In this document: positions 46,006-56,156 of the stretch, piece by piece
Layout of the letters: every line of letters starts with the position of its first letter
Numbering within the stretch: the stretch's first letter is position 1
Origin: Arthrobotrys musiformis
Lineage: Eukaryota > Ascomycota > Orbiliomycetes > Orbiliales > Orbiliaceae
Reading direction: 5' to 3'
NCBI GenBank assembly: GCA_036971715.1
Contig: JAVHJL010000008.1
Coordinates: forward strand, 2,108,001 to 2,172,000
DNA: 64,000 nt
Position numbers and translations under genes: made by a program
Notes under the pieces: generated by a model
Database searches by the model: none
What the model saw: only the letters and a program-made list of their open reading frames with translations
What the model was told of the DNA's origin: nothing

Positions 46006-47561
46006 ATGGCGAGTAAGTTTCTTCCTGTCTACAAATACTTGAGATTGAATATATTATCTGGATTGAAATTTAAGCTAACAGCTGGAAACTGTAGTGAGGA
46101 CCAAGTCGTCCACCTCCTCTCCCCCCCGTTGCGGAATCTGTCTCCGCAACAACCACACCGATGCCTCTTGTTACTACAAGGGCGTCACCGACCCCAAGAA
46201 AATCCGGAAGCTGCCGGTGTGTCCGAGCTGTGGCAAGGTGGGCCATACAGCTCGTGACTGCTGGCAGCCGAAGGAGAACTGCTCGCGGCGTCCTGGCGGT
46301 CTTGTACCGCAGCAGCCGCGTAATTCGGGAAGGGTTGTTCTCCCGTTGCGGCCCAGGACGCCGCAGGCAGCCGTGGTGGCGCCGTCGGGTGGAGGGGGGA
46401 GTCCGTTGCTCCCGAACTTGGACAAGGAGCCGAGGACTCTTTCGTCGCTCGGGTCCGAGAGCGGGCCGGCTCGTAAGTACAATCAACCCCTTTGTTCCCT
46501 CATTCAAGTCACGCCCTGTACTAATAATTTAAATAGACTCGTTGAGCCTGGCCAATAAAACGCTCTTGGACTTGAGCGACGAAGAGTTCGAGGCGACGAA
46601 GTCCAGTTCGCCGGTGCAAGAACTGTCCCTCCGAGCAGGGGCCAGGCCAGGCGGCTGTGGCCCGCCTCAAGACCCCGCGACGTTATTAGTTGACGTCCAC
46701 GGCTCGTCTGGGGCTGGGCCGCAGCCGCCACGAGCTCTCTCACCTTGTTGTGAGGAGCTCGTTGGCCTGGTCCTCTCGGGGGACAGTTCGCAGGAGATGC
46801 GGAAACGCGTCTCCTTTGCACCACTCTCATGTTCCGGGAGGGAAAACCCCGTGATCAAACCCGTCTGCCTGGGCGACGTTAAACCCCTTGAGAGGGAGAC
46901 AACCCTCGATAACAAAACCGTCGCACCAGGCAGTGACGTTAAAGCGCTGTCTGGTGGGGAGAAGGAAAACTCCTCAAAACAAAAAACCGAAATCGACTTC
47001 ACGGACGCCTGGACGGCGTCCATCGACTACCAGTATCATATCTCGAATGACTGGGCCGACTTCGAGCAGCTGAAGGAGCTGCACCCCCCGATCGAAGTTC
47101 GGATGAGGAATGGGGGGACACTAGTGGCCACGCACGGCGGAGCCTGTTGGTCCTGCTTTCGGGTAGGACCAAATCGGCGGGGATTCCTTCTGAGCGACGC
47201 CCTCTATCCCCCAAAGTTCGACGGCAGAGTCATGGCACTCTGGCGTCTTGCAGCTTCCGGATACCAGATAGAGGTTGCGGAAGATCGGTTGGATATCTCC
47301 AACGATGGCGTCCTTGGCGCCCAGGCTTTGAGAATGGGTGACCGGTTTGTGTTCACGTCGGAGGAGGAGATGGAGGAGCAGAGGGAGTGGGAGGAGTGGT
47401 TGAGGGAGGAGGGGGTGTCGGGGTTCAAGAAGGTGGTGAGGAAGACGAAGGAGGAGAGGGAGAAGGGGAGGGGGCAGCGGGAGAGGAGGAGGGAGATGAT
47501 GAGGAGGGCGAGGGAGGAGCAGGAGGCGGAGGAGGCTGAAGAAGAAAGGGGGGAGGAGTAG
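46006..47561 (+). CDS. Double zinc-knuckle protein with copia-like protease remnant (domesticated Gag-PR)
   Basis: Three exons, 46006-46012 (7 nt), 46095-46472 and 46537-47561, close in frame at 469 residues. The first intron splits ATG-GCG-A|TG; the second has a GTAAGT donor and TACTAAT branch. Two CX2CX4HX4C zinc knuckles are clear: CGICLRNNHTDASC (15-28) and CPSCGKVGHTARDC (45-58), the nucleic-acid-binding motif of retroelement Gag. After a disordered linker, residues about 282-400 follow the pattern of the Ty1/copia protease: a Trp at 287, then H.SND...F, VRMRNGGTLVATHG, FLLSDALYPPKFDG and LAASGYQIEVAEDRLDI. The catalytic DSG/DTG that should follow the Trp is not present (WTASIDYQYH), so proteolysis is unlikely. 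The tail is a Glu/Arg-rich helix. No integrase, RT or LTR is nearby. The best reading is an exapted, intron-bearing host gene. The 7-nt first exon is the weakest element of the model. Confidence 0.72.
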
Positions 47562-47958
47562 GGGTGGGTGGTGTGGAGGGGCGGAGGGGGTAGATATCAT
47601 AATTTAATGACGAGCGCAGCCTTCTTTTGTTTCCGACGTCCACTTCCAGCTTCTTCCCCCGCTGTTGTTTATGTTAACTTGTTGCATTTTTTGCGTTGCA
47701 GTGATGTTGTCTTTGGCTTTTGTAGTCATACAAAACTGGCCCCGTCGTCTCGCGTGGTGGATCCGCCGCACCCCATGAGACATTGTATTGGCTGTAATAC
47801 GTCCAGGGAAACTTCTCCCGAACCCCCCACTCTCTGTTACACGGGATATCTCATGGACTGGGCCCGGTTCCGTAGCCTCGACTAGCAGAGAGCTCGAGCC
47901 CCCGACCTTACGGTGGTACTGGCGTTCGTGTAGCAGTCTGAGAAGTTGAAGTCAGAGC
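47562..47958. other. Intergenic
   Basis: No gene is supported. The segment about 47880-47945 on the minus strand has weak tRNA-like A and B box resemblance but does not fold convincingly by eye. Confidence 0.5.
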
Positions 47959-50156
47959 ATGCATGTTTGGTGTAGGCGCATCTCCCACGATATCAAACAG
48001 GCCCTCTCCCAAATAGGGACCCTTGTAAACCCTCAACTTGGGTCTCGCCATACACATCAATACCGCCCATTTCATACAACCACTTTCCTTACTACAAAAA
48101 GGGCACCGGCGCGATCTAAGAGCTCAAATACACATAAGATGTCATCATCAGACCAGCATTCCTCGAAACGGGTCAAACTCTCGCCCTCGTCGTCCCTCAA
48201 CCGCGACATCTCCCCGCCTCCACTTCGCCGGCAAGCGGGTACAAGTACTTCAAGAGCTACCACAAGCGCAAGTTCCAAAAGCCCATCTATCGCTCCTTCC
48301 AACTGCGTTGTGGACTCTGATCCCACAGACGATGCAAACAAACCCTCAGAAACTATATCAAATCCAACCTTGATAATATCCTCACCCTTCAAACTAACCC
48401 AAATCCGCAACCTCCCGGCGAACAAAAACATCGACACGATCACAATATCCGATATCCTCGGATCACCCCTGATCCGTGAAATATGGTCATTCAACTTCAT
48501 GCACGACCTCGAATGGATGGTCTCCCATTTAGACGAAGACGTATCAAAAGAAATATCCCTAAAGATCATCCACGGTAATTGGAAAAAGGAGGATATGAGC
48601 CGAAAGGCACTGGAGGCCGAGAAAGAGAAACTAGTGGATCCTAACAGTTCCGATGGGGGGTATAAAATCGAGTTGATTACGGCGTATATGCCCGATCCGT
48701 TTGGGACGCATCATACTAAGATGTTAGTATTGTTTTATCATGATGATACGGCTGAGGTGGTTATACATACGGCGAATATGATACCGTGGGATTGGTCGAA
48801 TATGACGCAGGCGGTTTGGAGGTCGCCTAGGCTTCCGTTGCTTGAGGATGATGGTTTGGAAAGGAAGGAAGGGGTGGGGTATGCCTTTAAGGAGGCGTTT
48901 ATGGCATATGTGGGTGCTTATGGGTTTAGGACGAAGGGGCTTGTGGAGCAGATTGTGAAGTATGATTTTAAGGCAGTACGGGCGGTTTTTGTGGGACATG
49001 TTCCCGGGGACCATCCGGTCAGTGGGGCTGAGAATAAGCTATTCGGGTGGGGGAAAGTTAAGAGGGTATTGGGTAGAGTCGGAAGAGGCGGCGGCCACGG
49101 CGTTAATAAAGCCGGAAGGGTGCTCTATACGGTGAAAGGAGGTGGGGAAATAGCTATGCAGGTATATTATACCAACCTAGTAATTCTAAAAATCACTGCG
49201 AAGGACCCCAGATTGACTAAAAATATGATGAATAGTGTTCGTCGGTAGCTACACTAGGAGAAGCATACTTCGACAGCGTCCTCTACCCAACATTCTCAAC
49301 CTGCAGACCAGGCGGCGGCCAACTAAACGCCTTCGAGGCTCTACAAAAGCCCAGCTCCTCCGCCTCCGCCTCCTCCCGCGCTTCCTCCCGCCCAAATTTC
49401 TCTCTCGTCTTCCCCACCGTCGAGAACGTCCGAACCTCAGTCCTAGGCTGGGACGGCGGCTCCTCGATCTTTCTAAAATCCCAAAAGCCAACCGACAAAG
49501 CCCAACTCAAATTCCTAAAACCCATGCTCAAAGTCTGGGGCCAACCGCCCATCGGATTATCCACAGGCGTATTAATCGAAGCCGAAAGGGGTAAAGCCAC
49601 ACCCCACATCAAAACTTACAACTTCTTCTCGCCACCCAGGATCGATAGTAAGGATAGCGATACCACGGACGACGAAGACTTGCAGAGTAATAACGTCGCT
49701 ATGGATTGGGCCATGATCACCTCCGCAAATCTGAGTAAACAAGCCTGGGGTAATCCAACAAAAGGCAGCGGCCACACCGCAACGAGTAAAATACAATCCT
49801 ACGAAGTCGGTGTGTTAGTACACCCGGGCCTCTGGAAAGGTTTATTAAAAGACGAGTCGGGAGTTATTACCATGTCTGCGGTCGGAGGGAAGGACTGGCT
49901 CGCCGGCGACGGTGAAAAAGTTGAAAATTGCGACCTTTCGGAAAGTATGGAGGGGAATTGCGATGCTGTCAGAGTTGGGGTTAGATTAGCGTATGATTAT
50001 CCTTTGAAAGCTTACGAAGAGGGGGGTGAGCCGTGGTGTAAGGATATGGCGTATTCTAGTAGGGATTGGAAGGGGATTACTTGGCCGCCTAGGTGGGAAG
50101 ATAGACTTCGGGCAGCTATGGGGGTGTTCCCTGGTCAAGACGAAGATGAAGAGTAA
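47959..50156 (+). CDS. TDP1: Tyrosyl-DNA phosphodiesterase 1
   Basis: Two exons, 47959-49161 and 49236-50156 (74-nt intron), give 707 residues from the first ATG or 647 from Met61 (48139). Tdp1 hydrolyses the bond between a topoisomerase I tyrosine and a DNA 3' end. Both phospholipase-D-type HKD/HKN motifs are present: GTHHTKMLVLFYHD for the first, and HIKTYNFF with DWAMITSANLSKQAWG for the second. Other family segments are FNFMHDLEWMVSHL, TANMIPWDWSNMTQAVWRSP, the splice-spanning MQCSSVATLGEAYF, and YEVGVLVHP. Residues 1-60 are rich in Arg, Thr and His with few acidic residues (RPFHTTTFLTTKRAPARSK), like a mitochondrial presequence. From Met61 on the protein starts MSSSDQHSSKRVKLSPSS, which includes a basic KRVKL possibly serving nuclear import. 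Two start sites could therefore give two locations. Confidence 0.93.
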
Positions 50157-51097
50157 GATGATGTATTATATTTCCTTTTTTGTATTGGTACTTGAGTGAA
50201 GTGTCGACATGTCAGTGAGCAAGCCACAAGAGCTCTCGGTTTGAGTCTAAACCAGCAGTCGCAAGATCTCGAAATGTAAATACAATTGTTGTCTCGAGTG
50301 CGATTGTGATTATGATAATTGTTAAGCGCAATACCATACTAGTATATTATATCCATATCTCCCAAGCTTAGTGAGCGCAGACGAGAATCCCCTAACAAAA
50401 AACAAAAGATTTTTAAATTTTGTGCGGTCCAGGTACAAGACGGCATATCCCGATATGTATATACCACAGCTATATATAGCTGGACCAGGCCGTATATGCA
50501 GCGTGGTGGAAGGTTTAACCGAGTAGGGCCAATATTTGATTGGTTCTAACCAATCTTCTTCCCCGGCTCGCATTTCCTCTAAACTTCAGGCCCTCGCTGA
50601 AATGCAACAGCCTTAAAGTCCGATATGAGGGGAGCACTTGACGGTCGCCGCGGGTGATAAATTAGTGGCTTCCCCTCGAGGCCTCGCTTTGTCTCCATCC
50701 ATGGCCATCCCACTAGACCTCATTAAGCAACACGAATTCGAACATCCTGTTCTCTTATATTATACCACATAAGCCTATAGCTATCCTAAAGAGAAATGAT
50801 TTAATCATTTAAACTTTTAATTCTACCGAATTCAGATTCGGAATATTCAATCCCCGGCAGCTACTTCCTTGAAGTACATGTAATATATACAATTGTTAAT
50901 CTTTAGCCAACAACACGAAGTTTGCATCAATTACAAGTTCAATATATACGAGTCGACAAAAGATTTAATCGATTTTGCAAAATTTAAAACCGATTAACCC
51001 GCGCAAATCTTGTTGCGATTATATATATTAAGGAGGGCCCTCGAGGCCTCCAAATAAAATCAAGTGCGCTCAAGGATACACGGGAACGTAACCAATT
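50157..51097. other. Intergenic between TDP1 and the Clr5-like gene
   Basis: AT-rich with no gene seen. It holds the second copy of a 21-nt element at 50600-50620. Confidence 0.6.
50600..50620 (+). repeat. 21-nt element, copy 2 of 2
   Basis: Identical over 21 nt to 21097-21117 in the same orientation. Here it lies about 480-500 bp before the ATG of the Clr5-like gene. Confidence 0.7.
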
Positions 51098-54000
51098 ATG
51101 CCGCCCGCGGTGTTGGACGGCAGAATAGTCAAGGCGTCGAAAGGCAAACGGGGACCGACCAATTGCAAGGCAATTGTAAAGCGCCAAAACTGGCTACAAC
51201 TTCTCGGAAAATACTCAAATGAGATTCAATACTTTCACTTTCAGAGTGGGTATAATCGGGAGGATGTTTCCGAAATTATGGAAAGAATGTTCAAGATCGG
51301 TGCAACGTAAGTTAGGAAATTTTGCTCAGGAGGACTTATAGTTGAAGGTTTAACTAACATGCATACTTATTGATGGTAACGTAAAGTCAGAAAGACTATA
51401 GATACTTCCTCGATCAACCAGAGTTTAAGAAGAACCTGAAAGAAGAAGAATGGAACATGCTTGCGCCGTACTATTTTGCATCTTCTGCCCTGGATCTGAA
51501 AGTAGCTGTGGAGAAGCAGAACGGCTATATTATTGAGCCGAGCGCCGTACAGAAGGGGGTTTGCAGATTCCCGCGTCCAAAAGAAACTGTTCCAGGTATC
51601 TTAATTTTAACTTGAATTTTAATTATTCTGATGTTTAACAGTCGAACTAACCCGAACGGCATGGTATAATATAGGTTCTGGGCCAATCGAGCCTGGAAGG
51701 CCGTACGCACTTGGTACTCTAACGGTCTTCAATCCAGACAGTGTGGTACCTTATAAACCTATCCCGAAATCAATAATCAGCAAACTTCCCTGTGGAGTAT
51801 TGTTCCAGTTCCTCGTAGGGGCTTGCCTCAATACCTCGCGAGAGACGGGTCAGAGTTTTGGCGGTCTATTGAATAGCTCTACATTCCGTTACCTCTGGGA
51901 GATCTTATATCACGTCTCAAACAATCGGCTCAGTGGGTCCGAGATCGACCAGATACTTGACGATGCCACCAGGGGCCAGCCGCCATCAGAACAGTTCAAG
52001 TCGAGGTTGGTGGAGGAAGACGAGTTGCCTTCCGAGCCTAGTGGTCATGAAGGTTCGGTCATGGCAAGTTCGGGTGTATTTGGCTTGCGAAGGTACTTGA
52101 AAGGCATACTTTCGATGGATGCAATGTCGGTGGTGTGTTTTGCCGAAAATTTATTACCTCTTCTGATCCTTCGTCGAGACGAGGACATGATATCACATAT
52201 TTTCCGAACTCACTCAGCCGACACTCTCACATTGAGGTGGTACACTGGGCTCCTGGAAATTGACACAAAGCGAGCACTAGGGTATTTTTTTAAAACAGAT
52301 GAAGACCCTGGATATTTCTATCAAAAGTATAGCCGAGAACAATCTGGGCTCGCATATTGTTTATCCGACTGGAAACGAGACCAATATGGGCTGGATTATA
52401 TGAAATTGGTCAGGCAGATCCTCATTCAAGGGATTGAGAACTACCTGCCAATGGCTCTTACGGCCGAGGAAGCAGCGGCCCTGCTTGGTTATACTCTCTA
52501 TGATGGAAACATCGCGCTGGACCTTTTGCAAGTGTTATTCCCGCTCACTACCACATTATCAAGTATTGAGGAGCAATACGAAATCTTATACGGAACGTCC
52601 GTTCTAGATATAGGAACTAGATTTAACCTAAAGGATCTCTTAGCTTTCGGCTTCCGGCGAAATATTCACATTCTAGCCCTCGAGGCAGTCATTGAAAACA
52701 AGTTCGAGAAGGCCTCTTTGCTCCTTCCGTGTACCAAACTAGGCCTGACAGATCGGCAAATACAAGATCTATGTATCGGCGCCTTCTCTTCTAGCTATGG
52801 GAATGTTTGGGATATATTGGGAAAGGAAAGGTTAAGCGAGTTACTGGACCGGGCTGAAGAAGAGGCTCGAGACCCGACTTGCAAACGTAACTATTTTCGA
52901 CTTCAGGATATTTTATCAATATCCTTTCATCTCCTCAACTATGATCTCCTGTCTCTTTGCTTGGACATCATCAAGACCCACCGAAAGTTTCACGGCCGGG
53001 AATTGGGATCTATGTTGATGGAGACTATGCACACGGTGGATTTGCACAAATCAGCTCTTCGGATCGATGAAGTTCAGAGATCCGATGGGAGCCCCGAGGC
53101 TGGCAGAAACCGGGTTGAAAAAGCACGGCTTTTTCATGAACTGCTTAATGATGAATTTCGGAGGAATGGGGAAAGATACGGCATTTCTTCCTCCATTTCC
53201 CTAGAAAAACAGCTCCACTCCGCGATATGGGCACGGGATCATTCCTCAACCCGATATCTTATTGAACTCGGGGCGAAAGTCAACGAACCGAACAGTCTAG
53301 GCGAAGTTGCAATAATCACGGCGATAATTAAGGATCGAGACGGCGAGTTCGATCAAACCGACGCCGAGTTAAGAGACGAGGTCGATACATTTGTCCAGTT
53401 ACTCACGGCAAAAGCAGACGTTGGCCGTCTAGAAGGCTTTCGCATTGAGGTTGATGACGATTTGTGTCAACTGGACCCGGATTTCCTTGAGGCGGCTAGA
53501 AATATCGACAAAGCACAGATTACAAAGCTTTGGAGCACTCGGTTCACCCCGGTTTGCGATGCAAATACCCACAGCAACGGGGAAAACTTCGAAACCAATC
53601 TTGATGGAAATCCCGAGGATTCAGAGATTTGCGTACAGATGCCCTCAATTGCAACCCACGATACCAAATTATCAATACCGGGGGGGTTTTACCGCACAAA
53701 AAGACCTCCCAGCTATTGGGAGATCCGTCCTTATCCTACAACCGGGGAGCTTTTTTCGCAATCAAGACGCCATATTGAGGGGACAGTGCGGGAGGTCTTC
53801 CTGCAACAGTCGCCTGATTCGCCCCAAAACCATGCTAAGGATATTCGATTATTTTTGCGGGGCTCAAGATATTGGAGAGCTGAAGATAATTTCATTATTC
53901 CGAACACCTTCTTCGGCCGCTCGATTACGCTCCTCCAGTATCTGGTAGCTTTCGGGGATATTCGTCTTCTGGAATATTTCTTCCAGTTGCATCCCCAAGA

Positions 54001-54598
54001 AGCATCATCTCAGATATCACAGGAATACCTCGATTCCCCTTCGCCTTTACAACTAGCTGCCGCCTTCAATAACCTTGAAGGCGTTATATTTCTGGTCAAC
54101 AACGGATCCGATCCACGGGAAGCTGTCTGTCGCAAAAGCTGGCCGGTCCACACATATTGCAAATCCTTTGGTACAGGAGGGATTATCAATCTAGGTGGCA
54201 AAAATACTGCCTTACACCACGCGGTAGTGCGTGGAAACCTCGAAATGGCCCAGTACCTTGTAGAACATGGAGCGAGCATACATGAGCGGAACCAAGCCCC
54301 ATCTCAGGATTCTGTTGTGCATTCAAGAAAGCCGGAATATCGCTGGGGCAGGCCAGAGCATGGGGAATTGTCCGCCCTCGAATTGGCCATCGTGCTAGGG
54401 CGACGGGACTGTGTAGCTCTATTCCTTATCTCTGACAAGAGCGCCAAAAGCCACGCTCTTCAGGTAGCAAATACGTATCGTCAACGTGATATGATCGCTT
54501 TTATCCAAGATACGTGGGGGACAGATGAGCCACCTGTGCCTCGGCCCCAAATCCTTGAAAAAAGCCGCACAGATAGTTGTACAGGTAAGAAAATTTAA
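51098..54598 (+). CDS. Clr5-like N-terminal domain with C-terminal ankyrin repeats
   Basis: Three exons, 51098-51306, 51387-51595 and 51675-54598, with introns of 80 and 79 nt, give 1113 residues. The N-terminus is basic (KASKGKRGP) and leads into a segment fitting a divergent Clr5 domain: VSEIMERMFKIGATQKDYRY, with the splice inside it, followed by FLDQPEFKKNLKEEEW. Clr5 modules sit at the start of many Pezizomycotina proteins and are presumed DNA- or chromatin-associated. The middle (about 200-620) is helical and unassigned. Ankyrin units appear near 650 (LHSAIWARDHSSTRYLIELG), 926 (SPLQLAAAFNNLEGVIFLV), 982 (NTALHHAVVRGNLEMAQYLV) and 1038 (SALELAIVLGRRDCVALFL). Clr5-ankyrin fusions are a repeated accessory type in filamentous fungi, often variable between strains. 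The specific function is unknown. Confidence 0.82.
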
Positions 54599-56156
54599 CT
54601 CGAGTATATCCCAGGCCAGGCCTCAATCGATCCGATTGCATGTATATCGTTTAATGCTAACGCCTAGACCAAAATATCAGCTACAGCACGTAGAGGGCCC
54701 CGCAAAATTTTACCCCGGGTTTAACTAAATATTAATCAGCCCTTCTCCAACTTAATTCAGTTTTTAGTGTTCAATGCGGCGTTTAAATGGTTTAGGAGGT
54801 CTTTTAGGGAGCTACCTTCGGCACGGCGATATTGTGGGATTTTTGCATTGGGAACGAAAATATGCGTTGTCCTGTATACAGACGGATACACAAGTCCTGT
54901 GAGATTCTATTTATATAAAAGGAGTTCTTGTAATTGACGATATCAATATTGTTCTATCAAGTTATCAAATATATATAATTCAAGATATTTCCTAGTATTT
55001 TTCGGTTCTATAACAGCTTTATATATTTCCCCTCGCAATATAACTGAAAATTTTCCAATTCTAACTGTATGCTCGTACAAGCTCGGCTAGGGAGAGTAGT
55101 TTGGGAGTCACTTGCGATGTTTCGGGGCTACGCAACTTAGGGCTCAACGGCAACATGTTCCAATTTTAAAAATCACGAACTCCAGTTTCGAACTCGCTCA
55201 ATGCTTCTAGATGTCCAGGTCTGATGCGTGCGCGGTCCGCAGTTATATTTATAATTAAAACACTGTTGTGCAACCAAACCCATTCTCGGTGTCCTTGTTT
55301 TGCTCAATAAATCCGAGACTTAACCTGCTGACGTACAGGAAAAGATGAGCCCTGATGCTAGGAATATTCAATAAGGTCTTTTAGGCTTGGGGGTATTATT
55401 AATTTGTGGGCATCTGAGCCCCAGGCCTAGAAGAGAACAATAACCTGCCAAGGAATCTTATGCCGACGATGTATGCAGACACCTGTATGCCAAGTCTAGG
55501 CACCCCTGCAGCTTTGAAGTTCGGAACCCTTTCGCCGACGTCCACGATGGGAGATCCTCTGAGGCTGTGGTATCATACTCTGACCTGTGTCTATGTGCAT
55601 GCTGTGCACAAAGCAAGGGCTAGAGTTCTGGGGTGGGGAAAAGAGAAAGCTAGCAAACACACCTGCAGTTCATGGTCTATTTTTGAAGAAGTTCGATGGT
55701 TTAGAACTTGGCGCCACGGGAAATGAAGGTGCGATAGCAGCAGAAATCTGTATGCTTGAACCGAAAGTGGACCCGCTCGTACTCGTTTGTTCGCTCATCT
55801 GCCAGGCTCAAGCGGGTGCTAGCTAACTGGGGTGTATCACAACGGACGAATTCGAATTTATCCCCCACCCCGCTGCAATGCAGCGCACGCCAACGTGCTG
55901 TGGTTTTTCGGTCCAACCTCGCTGCACACTTTAAATATCATCAGCCTCCCGCTCCCGGTATTTGAAAAAGGATGCAGCCGCCATTTCTAGACTCTCCCTT
56001 CGTCGGTTCTGCTGGCGGGGAGTTTTTTGTTTCATCCTTTTTCTCTGCGTCGTTTTGTAATCATTGCAGATTGATTCGATAGGTTGGGATCGAGCACCTC
56101 GACAGGGTCTGAGAACAGTTTGGAGAGGTGGAGAACTCGGAATTCGGATTTTAACA
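54599..56156. other. Intergenic with no visible gene (1.6 kb)
   Basis: AT-rich until about 55250, more balanced afterwards. Short frames near 55460-55965 carry no motif or codon bias. A TTTATATAAAAG TATA-like match near 54910 has no gene behind it. The last 150 nt are probably the leader of the next gene. Confidence 0.5.

Noticed and set aside
47121..47600. Leu/Pro-rich minus-strand frame over the zinc-knuckle gene
   Set aside because: It is the reverse of the Glu/Arg-rich (GAG/AGG) tail of the sense gene; such shadows are automatic.
47880..47945. Possible tRNA or tRNA-derived sequence on the minus strand
   Set aside because: There is weak A-box and B-box resemblance (GCTCGAGC), but no acceptor or anticodon stem could be paired by eye.
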